A DNA stretch of 64,000 nt, taken from Prevotella sp. GTDB taxonomy: Bacteria; Bacteroidota; Bacteroidia; Bacteroidales; Bacteroidaceae. This document shows, piece by piece, positions 40,768 to 49,913 of the stretch (position 1 is its first letter; every line of letters starts with the position of its first letter). The translations under genes were made by a program, and so were the position numbers. The notes beneath the pieces are model-generated. The model was given only the letters and a program-made list of their open reading frames with translations, did no database searches and was not told where the DNA came from. The stretch is taken from positions 16,852-80,851 of the forward strand of contig JAGAYI010000009.1 of the NCBI GenBank assembly GCA_017940545.1. The letters are read 5' to 3'.

Positions 40768-41760
40768 TTACTTATCCTTATAGATAACTTTATTGGCACC
40801 ACTGGTGATTTTAAGTGCCTCGGGATGTTCGCGGACGAAGGACTCAATGTGACGGACACGCTTCTGCTCCAAAATCTCATCCACAGCAATGAGAATTCCC
40901 GTTTCCTCCACGTCGCCGAAGCCATCATTAATAGCTGTACCAAAAAGTTTCATGGTGGGAGAGAGATTCATATAGGCATTCACCAACGGAGGGATGTTAT
41001 AGCCGAGTTTGCGGATTTCGCTGTTCAGAATACGATAGTCGGCACGGAAGTCATCTTCGCAGAAAAGGGTTGCCAGTTCCTGCTCGTCAGCCTCGATTTT
41101 TAGCGGTTTCATCGGAATAATGAGGTTGTCCTTGTCGTCAAAATGCTTCTTCAGGAAGTAGAGAATCATGTCGCGTCCCTTGCGGATATACGAAGGGTAC
41201 ATGGTCATTTTCCCGAAGAAATAACGGACATTGGGCTTAATAACAGTTAGTGCACCAAGACCGTCCCAGAGATTGTCAAGAGCAAAAAGGCTCTTGCTGC
41301 CATTGGCATTCGTATTCTGATAAGGGAGCGAAACAAAGGAACGACCAAGTTCAATGGTTTTCGGAAGATATTCGCGAATAAACTTCTCGCTGAAATGGAA
41401 CATGTGACTGGTGGCAAGGATGGGCTGTCCCTGAGCGTCAAACTCTATATCAGTACCTAAGATATAGCGATAGCCGCCGATAATCTCCTCTGCCTCAGGA
41501 TTCCAGACGATAAGCTGTTTGTAACAGTTGTCACAAACGTCAAACTCGTCAAGATCCAATTCCTTGCCAGTACCACCACCAGCCTCACGAAACACGATTT
41601 CACGCAGTCGTCCAATCTCCCTTAACGTGTTAGGAGCATTATGAACATCTACTATGTAAATCTCGTTATGACTCTTATTAGTCATGCGTAACTGACGTTC
41701 GGGAGTCAGTTCTTGTTTTAAAAGAGCCTTATCAACAGGCGGGATAATCAGTTGTTCCAT
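40768..41760 (-). CDS. glsB: GNAT/OlsB-type N-acyltransferase, probable glycine lipid synthase component
   Basis: 330 residues. The N-terminal two-thirds resemble the GNAT-like OlsB N-acyltransferases (REIGRLREIVFREAGGGTGKELDLDEFD, then IGGYRYILG and ELGRSFV). Family knowledge: in Bacteroides thetaiotaomicron the adjacent glsB and glsA genes make glycine lipids, with GlsB attaching a 3-hydroxy fatty acid to glycine and GlsA adding a second acyl group to that hydroxyl. Gene order and the two domain types match here. It starts 2 bp after the stop of the PlsC-type gene. The residues after about 230 extend beyond the GNAT core. Confidence 0.75.
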   Translation of the reverse strand: MEQLIIPPVDKALLKQELTPERQLRMTNKSHNEIYIVDVHNAPNTLREIGRLREIVFREAGGGTGKELDLDEFDVCDNCYKQLIVWNPEAEEIIGGYRYILGTDIEFDAQGQPILATSHMFHFSEKFIREYLPKTIELGRSFVSLPYQNTNANGSKSLFALDNLWDGLGALTVIKPNVRYFFGKMTMYPSYIRKGRDMILYFLKKHFDDKDNLIIPMKPLKIEADEQELATLFCEDDFRADYRILNSEIRKLGYNIPPLVNAYMNLSPTMKLFGTAINDGFGDVEETGILIAVDEILEQKRVRHIESFVREHPEALKITSGANKVIYKDK

Positions 41761-41762
41761 TT

Positions 41763-42602
41763 CTATTTTTGCGATAATGCATATACTCTATCTTGAACTA
41801 TTTTTGCCCATTCCATCGGAGTCTTTGAGCGGTCAAAAGTCTGCCAGGGAATCGGTTTCCCTACGGTTACCGTAAACGTCTTATGAACATTTTTGTACAT
41901 TTCATCGACAAGAAACATCATGGCCAAATTGAATGGCAGGAAACGATCGCTAAAGTTGGCGAGCCGATAGAAAAAAGGACTGTTGTGACCGCTGAAATGA
42001 ATGGGCACCACGTCACGTTTGTATTGTACACTCTTTGATATAAACGTCTTTTTCCAAGGCAAATCACGAACAACCCCGTTCTTCTTGCGAGAACACAAAC
42101 CAGCAGGGAACATCAGCATGTGGTTATCACTCTGAAATCCTGCTTCGACCATTGCAGGGAAGTTGCGTGCCTGTTTACCGGTTTTATTGATGGGGATACA
42201 GAGCGGTGCCAACCCTGGCAGGTTCATCAGCAGGTCGTTGACAAGGTAACGGAAGCGCGAGTCGTAATGACGTCCGATAATGGCTCCTAACGCCACACCG
42301 TCCTCACCACCCAACGGGTGATTGCTGACAAAGGTATAAAGCCGGCCGTCCGCAGGGTCAGGAAGATTTTCCTTCCCTTCGACAATGAGCGTCATATCCA
42401 AATAACGGACACACTCTTCGAGCCACGGCGTGCCTACCTTGTCACGACTCTCCCAAAGAAAGGCGTTAACCTGATCCTGGTGAACCACTCGTTTAAGCCA
42501 ACTGACGAGAAACGACGGAACATATTTAGACTTTGGCCCCATCTTCCCCCTGAGAATCTTGTCAATATCAATAGTATTCTCAATGTCCTTACCCTTTTTC
42601 AT
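41763..42602 (-). CDS. glsA: PlsC-type O-acyltransferase, probable glycine lipid O-acyltransferase
   Basis: 279 residues from the ATG at 42602 (MKKGKDIENTIDIDKIL), preferred to 42632 because the extra ten residues cover the region near the promoter box TAAATTTG at 42630-42637. LPLAT motifs: FVSNHPLGGEDGVALG (NHx4D) and FPAGLCSRKKNG (equivalent of EGxR). It is immediately followed by the OlsB-like gene. The pair matches the Bacteroides glsA/glsB arrangement, giving the acyl-oxyacyl glycine lipids. An ornithine-lipid activity remains possible. Confidence 0.75.
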   Translation of the reverse strand: MKKGKDIENTIDIDKILRGKMGPKSKYVPSFLVSWLKRVVHQDQVNAFLWESRDKVGTPWLEECVRYLDMTLIVEGKENLPDPADGRLYTFVSNHPLGGEDGVALGAIIGRHYDSRFRYLVNDLLMNLPGLAPLCIPINKTGKQARNFPAMVEAGFQSDNHMLMFPAGLCSRKKNGVVRDLPWKKTFISKSVQYKRDVVPIHFSGHNSPFFYRLANFSDRFLPFNLAMMFLVDEMYKNVHKTFTVTVGKPIPWQTFDRSKTPMEWAKIVQDRVYALSQK

Positions 42603-42629
42603 TGTATCAGCACAAATCAAATTAAGTTG

Positions 42630-42637
42630 CAAATTTA
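42630..42637 (-). promoter_or_regulatory. -7 box of the glsA-glsB pair
   Basis: TAAATTTG on the minus strand, 27 bp upstream of the glsA start. Confidence 0.5.
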
Positions 42638-42849
42638 AGGAATATCTTTTAATTACTCTACTTTTTTTTTGTAAAAATGTTCAAAAAGTGAAAAAACAGC
42701 CTAATATTATAACTTTTTGAAGAATTTTACTGTTAGCATCCATCTTACGCGAAGAGAACTTGCACCACCTGCAATGAGACATGCACTAGTCTGATTTTCA
42801 AAGGAATATAAAAACAGGAAAAATATTTCAAAAAAAATCGCAAAAGTTG

Positions 42850-42864
42850 TGGGGAATTGTGGGG
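42850..42864 (+). promoter_or_regulatory. Probable MraZ operator at the head of the dcw cluster
   Basis: Two direct repeats TGGGG (42850-42854 and 42860-42864) spaced 10 bp apart, each followed by A. MraZ proteins are known to bind TGGGN repeats spaced by 5 nt in front of their own gene. The repeats overlap the expected -33 region of the promoter (-7 box TACCTTTG at 42874-42881), a position suited to repression. Confidence 0.75.
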
Positions 42865-42873
42865 ATTTTTTAT

Positions 42874-42881
42874 TACCTTTG
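42874..42881 (+). promoter_or_regulatory. -7 box of the dcw cluster
   Basis: TACCTTTG, 29 bp before the mraZ ATG. It is the only strong box before ftsW and would drive the first two-thirds of the cluster. Confidence 0.65.
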
Positions 42882-42910
42882 CAGCCAAGACTTTTACAAA
42901 AGGTGCACAC

Positions 42911-43381
42911 ATGCGATTCTTAGGTAACATAGAGGCAAAAACCGACACGAAAGGACGGGCATTCCTTCCCGCTACATTCCGCAAAATTTTGCAAGCGGCT
43001 GGCGAGGAACGACTGGTGATGCGCAAGGACATTCACCAGCCATGCTTAGTGTTATATCCAGAATCGGTGTGGAACGAGCAGATGGATGCACTACGTCAGC
43101 GACTGAACCGCTGGAACAAACAGCACCAACAGGTTTTCCGGCAATATGTTTCAGAAGTTGAAGTGCTGACACTTGACGGTAACGGGCGCTTTCTTATATC
43201 CAAACGCTACCAAAAGCTTGCAGCCATCGAACAAGACATCAAGTTCATCGGCATGGGTGACACGATAGAAATATGGAGCAAACAGCTGATTGACCAGTCT
43301 CAGATGCAGCCGGAGGAATTTGGTCTTGCTATTGAAAATTTGATGGAAGTTGCTCCCTACAACACCAAAGGACAAGAATAA
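42911..43381 (+). CDS. mraZ: Transcriptional regulator MraZ
   Basis: 156 residues with two AbrB-like MraZ half-domains: FLGNIEAKTDTKGRAFLPATFRKIL and VEVLTLDGNGRFLISKRYQKLAAI, each with the D-x-x-G-R DNA-contact motif. MraZ forms a ring and represses its own dcw operon through TGGGN repeats, which are seen just upstream. The ATG at 42911 is preferred to 42857: the longer frame would start inside the operator. Confidence 0.93.
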   Translation: MRFLGNIEAKTDTKGRAFLPATFRKILQAAGEERLVMRKDIHQPCLVLYPESVWNEQMDALRQRLNRWNKQHQQVFRQYVSEVEVLTLDGNGRFLISKRYQKLAAIEQDIKFIGMGDTIEIWSKQLIDQSQMQPEEFGLAIENLMEVAPYNTKGQE

Positions 43382-43403
43382 AAAGCACGAAATTCGCAAA
43401 TAA

Positions 43404-44351
43404 ATGACAGTAACTGCTAAGTCATATCATGTTCCCGTTTTGCTTAACGAGAGTATTGACGGGTTAAACATCCATCCTCATGGGGTCTATGTGGATGTTA
43501 CCTTTGGCGGCGGTGGACATAGTCGCGAAATATTGCGGAGACTGGGTAAAGAGGGGCATCTGTTCAGCTTCGACCAAGATGCCGATGCCGAAAAAAACAT
43601 CATTAACGATGATAGATTCACCTTTGTCAGGAGCAACTTTAGATATATCAGCAACTGGATGCGGTATTACGGAATAGACCACATTGATGGACTTCTCGCC
43701 GACTTAGGAGTTTCGAGCCATCACTTCGACGACGCAATGCGTGGCTTTTCATTTCGTTTTGATGCACCACTTGACATGCGAATGAACAAGCGGGCCGAAC
43801 AGACGGCGGCCGACATCATTAACGATTATGAGGAAAAACAACTGGCCGACATTTTTCACCTATACGGTGAACTCAAACAGTCTCGCCGAATTGCTTCCGC
43901 ACTTTGTGCCTACAGGAGAAATAAAAAAATTCTTACGACGGCTGATTTAATTGACGCCACAAGCAAGTTGTTCCAGCGGGAACGCGAGAAGAAAGAACTG
44001 ACCAAACTGTTTCAGGCCCTGCGCATTGAAGTGAACCACGAGATGGACGCTCTGCGAGACATGCTTAAAGGAGCAACCGCGCTCCTAAAGACTGGGGGGC
44101 GACTAAGCATCATTACCTACCATTCGCTGGAAGACCGTATTGTCAAAAACATTATGAAATCCGGCAACGAAGAAGGACATGTGGAACAAGATTTCTATGG
44201 CAATGTAAACAGTCCGTTCCGCCAGATAAACAAAATCACGACACCGACAGCTGATGAATTGCTGCGAAACCCACGCAGCCGCAGCGCAAAACTGAGAATT
44301 GCAGAAAAAACTGATTATGGCAAGAGACAAGGAAATAGAGCTGACATTTGA
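43404..44351 (+). CDS. rsmH: 16S rRNA (cytosine1402-N4)-methyltransferase
   Basis: 315-residue SAM-dependent methyltransferase (MraW/RsmH) acting on the ribosomal P site. SAM-binding block YVDVTFGGGGHSREIL, further LLADLGVSSHHFDDAMRGFSFRFDAPLDMRM, and the C-terminal TYHSLEDRIVKN and RSRSAKLRIAEK. Second gene of the dcw cluster, as in most bacteria. The last 35 bases are shared with the ftsL start, a sign of coupling. Confidence 0.95.
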   Translation: MTVTAKSYHVPVLLNESIDGLNIHPHGVYVDVTFGGGGHSREILRRLGKEGHLFSFDQDADAEKNIINDDRFTFVRSNFRYISNWMRYYGIDHIDGLLADLGVSSHHFDDAMRGFSFRFDAPLDMRMNKRAEQTAADIINDYEEKQLADIFHLYGELKQSRRIASALCAYRRNKKILTTADLIDATSKLFQREREKKELTKLFQALRIEVNHEMDALRDMLKGATALLKTGGRLSIITYHSLEDRIVKNIMKSGNEEGHVEQDFYGNVNSPFRQINKITTPTADELLRNPRSRSAKLRIAEKTDYGKRQGNRADI

Positions 44352-44871
44352 GAAGTCAGGCACCAATAGCGAGGATTATTCCAAACAGCTGCAGCCCAAT
44401 GACGGTCCGCAAGAATCCGTCATGGAAACAAGCAAAGAAGAAAAGGAGAAGCTCAGCCTGGAAGAAAAAGCAGAAATTGCCGACCAAAAGCTGAAAGACA
44501 CTATCAAGAAAATCAAGGAAAACGTGCACGAGGACGACCCGCGCCCCTCACAAGGCCTTACGTTCCGGTCAATTCTTGGTGGCGACATCCTGACCGGTGA
44601 AGTGGTACGAAAACACATCTGGCTGTTTGTCTTTATTGTTGCTCTTTCAACTGCCTATGTCGCTATACGCTACCAATGTCAACAGGACATGATTGCCATC
44701 GACAAGCTGAATGCCAAGCTGACCGATGCCAAGTACAAAGCCCTTTCAAGCTCGAGCACACTAACTGAGAAGTGCCGCGAGAGTCGGGTTTTGGAGATTT
44801 TAAAGCAGAACAAGGATTCGTTACTGCATATAGCAGACCAGCCCCCTTATATAATAAATGTACCGGAATAG
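44317..44871 (+). CDS. ftsL: FtsL-like cell division protein
   Basis: 184 residues, start at 44317 (MARDKEIELTFEKSG) inside the end of rsmH. A long acidic cytoplasmic region (about 1-105) comes first, then one transmembrane segment (HIWLFVFIVALSTAYVAI) and a short periplasmic helix that looks like a coiled coil (DMIAIDKLNAKLTDAKYKALSSSSTLTEK). Bacteroidota FtsL proteins are longer at the N-terminus than the ~120-residue E. coli form. The identity rests on topology and on its place between rsmH and ftsI. It would form the FtsQ-FtsL divisome link. Confidence 0.8.
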   Translation: MARDKEIELTFEKSGTNSEDYSKQLQPNDGPQESVMETSKEEKEKLSLEEKAEIADQKLKDTIKKIKENVHEDDPRPSQGLTFRSILGGDILTGEVVRKHIWLFVFIVALSTAYVAIRYQCQQDMIAIDKLNAKLTDAKYKALSSSSTLTEKCRESRVLEILKQNKDSLLHIADQPPYIINVPE

Positions 44872-44921
44872 GAAATAAAGAAAAATAAAAAACTGATATT
44901 TGAAATTAAATTAAGACATAA

Positions 44922-47087
44922 ATGAGTAAATTTGACAGTGAGAAAGTGATGCCACGCTACTTTATCATCGCAGTAGTTCTGAGCATCATCGGGGTTGCCA
45001 TCTTAGGCAAGGCCCTCTATATCATGACTGCCAAAAAGGAATACTGGACAGAGGTGGCAGACCGACTGAAACGTGACAGCGTCAGCGTGAAGCCGACGCG
45101 CGGAAACATCCTCAGTTGCGATGGTCAGCTAATGGCCAGTTCTATTCCAGAATTTAAGATGTATATGGATTTCCAAGCCAGTGCTTTCGAGAATGACACA
45201 CTTTGGAACGAAAAGTTGGATAGTGTATGCCAAGGGCTTAACGATATTTTTCCACAGAAGAGCGCTGAAGAATTCAAAAAGCATCTGGAAGAAGGCCGGA
45301 AGAAAATACAAAAGAACGGCAAAGTCGGAGCCCGTCATTGGCCCATATGGCCATACCGTGTCAACTACGACACCTACACCGAAGTCAAGAGTCTGCCGTT
45401 TTTCAGCATGCCGAAATTTAAAAGCGGATTCCATGAAGAAGAATACAATGCACGACGACGTCCTTTCGGCTCATTGGCACAGCGTACCGTGGGCGACATG
45501 TTCGGTGCTAAAGACACGGCCCGCTGTGGTTTGGAATTGTCATACGACTCTATTCTGCGTGGGACCAACGGTATTGTAAACCGCCGTAAGGTGCTTGACA
45601 AGTACCGCAACATTACGGTGCTACCTCCCATTGATGGAGCAGACATCGTAACAACCATTGATGTCAACATGCAGGATTTGGCCGAAAAAGCTGTCATCGA
45701 CGAGTTAAAACTGATAGGAGGGGATTTAGGCGTTGCTATTTTGATGGAGGTAAAGACGGGCGACATTAAAGCCATTGTGAACATGACCCGATGCGCAGAC
45801 GGTGAATATCGGGAAGTGAAGAACAATGCCGTAGCAGACTTGCGAGAGCCTGGCTCCGTATTCAAGACTGCAAGTTTCCTTGTGGCTCTTGACGATGGTG
45901 TAGTTGACACTACCTACCGTATTGAAACCGGTTCCGGAGTATATCACATGCATGGTCGTGACATGAAGGACCACAACTGGCGCAACGGCGGCTACCATAA
46001 TATTTCTTTACCTCGTGCACTTGAGGTAAGTTCAAACATTGGTGTAAGCCGTGTTATCGACGAGCACTATGGAAACAATCCAGAAAAATTCGTTGAGGGG
46101 CTCTACCGTATTGGCATTGCCTCCGACCTGCATATACCACTCGTAGGTGCCACCGCTCCCCGAATCCGCAAGCCTCGGAAGAACAAACGCGGTCAATATG
46201 AGAATTGGAGCAAGACAGCATTACCATGGATGAGTATCGGATACGAAACCCAGATCCCACCCATTTCAACAGTAACCTTCTACAATGCAATTGCAAATGA
46301 CGGCCGCATGATGAGGCCCAGATTTGTCAAGAAAATAGTAAAAGACGGAGAAACCGTCATGGAGTTTCCGCCTGAAGTAATAAAAGAGCACATTGCAAAA
46401 CCCCAAACCATCAAAACGATGCAGACCATTTTGGAACATGTAGTCAGCCAAGGTTTGGGAAAGAAAGCTGGCTCAAGAGCCTTTAAAGTAGCAGGAAAAA
46501 CAGGAACAGCGCAAATAGCCGAAGGTGGTGGCTATAAGACGGGCACTATGAAGTACTGGTTATCGTTTGCAGGATTTTTTCCGGCTGACAAGCCATTATA
46601 TAGTTGCATTGTCTGTTTGAAGAAATCAGGGCTTCCAGCATCAGGCGGTGGTATGAGTGGTGTTGTATTCCACCATATTTCAGAAGGTGTCATGGCACGT
46701 TATCTGAAACTTAGTGTAGAAGATGCCCATGATTCAACCTCAGTGGTCATCCCTGACGTTAAAAACGGTGATCTTCAGGCTGCTCATTTTGTTTTAAATC
46801 AGCTTGGAATCAAGACCAATAGCGGATGGAATGGAGACATTGCTACTGGCGCCCCCATCTGGGGTAGCACAACAAGAAATGCCAAAGATGTCACCATGTA
46901 TCCTTTCAAGGTACAAAACAACATCATGCCAAACGTTACAGGAATGGGTGCCAGGGATGCTGTATTCTTGTTAGAAAGCAAGGGACTGAAAGTTAAGTTA
47001 CATGGTCGCGGGAAAGTAACCAACCAAAGTATCGCCTACGGAAACTCCATCAAAGCAGGAAGCACGTGTTCGCTGACATTGAACTAA
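44922..47087 (+). CDS. ftsI: Peptidoglycan transpeptidase (class B PBP, FtsI/PBP3) with PASTA domains
   Basis: 721 residues. N-terminal anchor (YFIIAVVLSIIGVAILGKALYI), a pedestal domain, then the transpeptidase with all three active-site motifs: S312-V-F-K315, S370-S-N372 and K526-T-G528. From about residue 610 two PASTA modules follow (SVVIPDVKNGDLQAAHFVLNQLG and NIMPNVTGMGARDAVFLLESKG). Septal crosslinking enzyme. PASTA tails on FtsI are usual in Bacteroidota and in Gram-positive SpoVD/PBP2x but absent in E. coli. 50 bp after ftsL. Confidence 0.94.
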   Translation: MSKFDSEKVMPRYFIIAVVLSIIGVAILGKALYIMTAKKEYWTEVADRLKRDSVSVKPTRGNILSCDGQLMASSIPEFKMYMDFQASAFENDTLWNEKLDSVCQGLNDIFPQKSAEEFKKHLEEGRKKIQKNGKVGARHWPIWPYRVNYDTYTEVKSLPFFSMPKFKSGFHEEEYNARRRPFGSLAQRTVGDMFGAKDTARCGLELSYDSILRGTNGIVNRRKVLDKYRNITVLPPIDGADIVTTIDVNMQDLAEKAVIDELKLIGGDLGVAILMEVKTGDIKAIVNMTRCADGEYREVKNNAVADLREPGSVFKTASFLVALDDGVVDTTYRIETGSGVYHMHGRDMKDHNWRNGGYHNISLPRALEVSSNIGVSRVIDEHYGNNPEKFVEGLYRIGIASDLHIPLVGATAPRIRKPRKNKRGQYENWSKTALPWMSIGYETQIPPISTVTFYNAIANDGRMMRPRFVKKIVKDGETVMEFPPEVIKEHIAKPQTIKTMQTILEHVVSQGLGKKAGSRAFKVAGKTGTAQIAEGGGYKTGTMKYWLSFAGFFPADKPLYSCIVCLKKSGLPASGGGMSGVVFHHISEGVMARYLKLSVEDAHDSTSVVIPDVKNGDLQAAHFVLNQLGIKTNSGWNGDIATGAPIWGSTTRNAKDVTMYPFKVQNNIMPNVTGMGARDAVFLLESKGLKVKLHGRGKVTNQSIAYGNSIKAGSTCSLTLN

Positions 47088-47111
47088 TATTATATATAAT
47101 AAGGTATAAAT

Positions 47112-48566
47112 ATGAAATTAAGTCATTTACTAAAAAACAACAAAGTAGTCTTCATCCATGGAGATGCCGAGACGGATATTACCGGCGTCAACATTGATTC
47201 AAGGCGAATTGAAAAAGGGCACTTGTTTGTTGCTATCAAAGGCACACAGACTGACGGGCACCAATATATTCCCAAAGCAATTGAGTTGGGTGCATCAGCT
47301 ATTCTTTGTGAAGACCTCCCCGAAACCTTGCAAGAAGGAGTTACCTATATACAGGTATCCTCGACAGAGGCAGCCATCGGGAAAGTTGCCACACAATTCT
47401 ATGGCAACCCGTCAGAGAAATTAAAACTGGTGGGAGTCACCGGAACTAATGGGAAGACAACTATTGCTACCTTATTATATCACATGTTCCGCAAATTCGG
47501 GCATAAATGCGGCCTGCTATCCACGGTTTGCAACTATATTGAAGATGAGCCCATACCAGCAGACCATACAACCCCCGACCCGATCGAATTAAACAGACTG
47601 TTGGCACGCATGGTAGAAGCCGGGTGCGAATATGCATTCATGGAATGTTCAAGCCACGCCATCCAACAGCAACGCATTGGCGGTCTGAAATTTGCAGGAG
47701 GCCTCTTTACCAATTTGACAAGAGACCACCTGGACTACCATAAAACCTTTGAAAATTACAGAAATGCAAAGAAGATGTTCTTTGACGGATTAGGAAAAGA
47801 TGCATTCGCCATTACTAACGTTGATGACAAGAACGGTTTGTATATGGTTCAAAACTGCAGGGCACAGGTAAAGACTTATTCCATTCGATCAATGGCAGAC
47901 TTCAAGGCACGCATTATCGAATGTCATTTTGAGGGTATGTACCTGAACATCGACGGTCACGAAGTAGGTGTCCAGTTCATTGGAAAATTCAATGTAAGCA
48001 ATCTGCTGGCTGTCTATGGAGCCGCCATCATGTTAGGCAAGAAAGCGGAGGATATACTCGTCATTTTGAGTACCTTAAAGAGCGTCAGCGGCCGATTAGA
48101 GCCAATACGCTCCGCGGATGGAGTAACTGCCATCGTTGATTATGCCCATACTCCTGATGCCTTAGCAAATGTTCTTAATGCGATCCACGAAGTGCTTGAC
48201 GGAAAAGGCGGACAGCTGATCACTGTATGTGGTGCCGGCGGCAATCGCGACAAGGGCAAACGTCCTCTGATGGCCCAAGAGGCTGTCCGGCAAAGTGACA
48301 AGGTCATCATTACCAGCGACAATCCACGTTTCGAGGAACCTCAAGACATCATCAACGACATGTTGAACGGCCTTGATGCAAAACAAGCGAAGAAAGTTCT
48401 AAGTATCGTTGACCGCCGTGAAGCTATCCGAACTGCCGTCATGATGGCACAAAAAGGAGACATCATCCTCATCGCAGGGAAGGGGCACGAAGACTATCAG
48501 GAAATCAAAGGCGTAAAGCACCACTTCGATGACAAAGAGGTGGTACGTGAGATTTTCAATTCATAA
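47112..48566 (+). CDS. murE: UDP-MurNAc-L-Ala-D-Glu:meso-diaminopimelate ligase
   Basis: 484-residue Mur ligase adding the third stem-peptide residue in the cytoplasm. ATP P-loop [17 protein letters not shown], carbamylated-lysine region [10 protein letters not shown], and the DNPR motif ([11 protein letters not shown]), which marks meso-DAP as substrate rather than lysine. Follows ftsI by 24 bp. Confidence 0.96.
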   Translation: MKLSHLLKNNKVVFIHGDAETDITGVNIDSRRIEKGHLFVAIKGTQTDGHQYIPKAIELGASAILCEDLPETLQEGVTYIQVSSTEAAIGKVATQFYGNPSEKLKLVGVTGTNGKTTIATLLYHMFRKFGHKCGLLSTVCNYIEDEPIPADHTTPDPIELNRLLARMVEAGCEYAFMECSSHAIQQQRIGGLKFAGGLFTNLTRDHLDYHKTFENYRNAKKMFFDGLGKDAFAITNVDDKNGLYMVQNCRAQVKTYSIRSMADFKARIIECHFEGMYLNIDGHEVGVQFIGKFNVSNLLAVYGAAIMLGKKAEDILVILSTLKSVSGRLEPIRSADGVTAIVDYAHTPDALANVLNAIHEVLDGKGGQLITVCGAGGNRDKGKRPLMAQEAVRQSDKVIITSDNPRFEEPQDIINDMLNGLDAKQAKKVLSIVDRREAIRTAVMMAQKGDIILIAGKGHEDYQEIKGVKHHFDDKEVVREIFNS

Positions 48567-48599
48567 GAGACAAACTTTCATAAAAATATGTCATAGAAT

Positions 48600-49871
48600 A
48601 TGCTATACTATTTATTCAGGTTCTTAGAAAGATTTGACATTCCAGGCTCTCATATTTGGAGTTACATATCATTCCGTTCATTATTGGCACTCATCTTGTC
48701 ACTAATTATTTCGGCATGGTTCGGTGAGAAGTTCATCAAATGGATGAAACGCCGCAATATATCGGAAACTGCACGCGATGCCAGCATCGACCCATTTGGC
48801 GTTGAGAAAAAAGGAGTACCTACAATGGGCGGCATCATTATTATGGTGGCCATCCTCGTCCCTGTCTTGCTTTTAGGGCGAATGCGAAACACCTACCTAC
48901 TGTTGATGATTGGCACAACTGTATGGCTGGGATTTTTAGGATTTCTCGATGATTATATCAAGGTATTCCGTCAGGAAAAAAACGGTTTGAAGGGGAGATA
49001 CAAAATCGTAGGTCAAGTCAGTATTGGTTTTATCGTAGGACTGGTACTGTGGCTAAGCCCTGATGCCGTGGTGCGCGAGAATGTTACCGTAGCAGAACAA
49101 AATCAGGAAATTGTTATCAAGCATAGAGCGGAAGCAGTAAAATCGCTAAAGACAACTATTCCATTTATGAAAAACCATAACCTGAACTACTCAGACATCA
49201 TGAGCTTCTGTGGCAAGCATAAAGTTGCAGCAGGTTGGATTCTGTTTGTCATCATGACCATCTTAGTAGTAACAGCAGTCTCAAATGGTGCTAACTTGAA
49301 TGACGGTATGGACGGCATGTGCGCAGGAAACTCTGCCATAATAGGAGTAGCATTAGTCATCCTGGCATATGTCTCTGCCCACATAGGCTATGCGGCATAT
49401 TTTGACATTATGTACATTCCCGGCTCGCAGGAACTGGTAGTATTCCTTAGCGCATTCATCGGAGCCATGATTGGTTTCCTTTGGTACAACGCATACCCGG
49501 CACAAGTATTCATGGGCGATACAGGGTCACTGATGATAGGCGGCATTATTGGCGTTTGTGCCGTCATCATACACAAGGAGTTGCTATTACCTTTACTCTG
49601 TGGCATTTTCTTCATTGAAAGTCTCAGTGTGATTGTTCAGACTCAGTGGTTCAAATTCATGAAGAAAAGGGGGAAACGTGTACGCATTTTTAGAGCCACC
49701 CCCATTCACGACACGTTCCGCCGTTTAGACTCTCAGTTAGATACTACAAGTAGCTACATTCTGAAAGGCTGGCCTCACCGCCCTTTTCATGAGTCTAAAA
49801 TCACCATCCGTTTTTGGATTACAACCATTATATTAGCAGCATTAACAATAATTACACTAAAAATCAGATAG
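48600..49871 (+). CDS. mraY: Phospho-MurNAc-pentapeptide transferase (lipid I synthase)
   Basis: 423 residues, about ten transmembrane helices; transfers phospho-MurNAc-pentapeptide to undecaprenyl phosphate. Motifs: KKGVPTMGGIIIM, FLDDYIKVFRQEKNGL, NLNDGMDGMCAG and FMGDTGSLMIGG hold the catalytic aspartates. It is about 60 residues longer than E. coli MraY owing to an insert (VVRENVTVAEQNQEIVIKHR and following) usual in Bacteroidota. Confidence 0.96.
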   Translation: MLYYLFRFLERFDIPGSHIWSYISFRSLLALILSLIISAWFGEKFIKWMKRRNISETARDASIDPFGVEKKGVPTMGGIIIMVAILVPVLLLGRMRNTYLLLMIGTTVWLGFLGFLDDYIKVFRQEKNGLKGRYKIVGQVSIGFIVGLVLWLSPDAVVRENVTVAEQNQEIVIKHRAEAVKSLKTTIPFMKNHNLNYSDIMSFCGKHKVAAGWILFVIMTILVVTAVSNGANLNDGMDGMCAGNSAIIGVALVILAYVSAHIGYAAYFDIMYIPGSQELVVFLSAFIGAMIGFLWYNAYPAQVFMGDTGSLMIGGIIGVCAVIIHKELLLPLLCGIFFIESLSVIVQTQWFKFMKKRGKRVRIFRATPIHDTFRRLDSQLDTTSSYILKGWPHRPFHESKITIRFWITTIILAALTIITLKIR

Positions 49872-49913
49872 TATGATTCTATCTCATAAGGAAAAAAATA
49901 GAAAACCAATACA

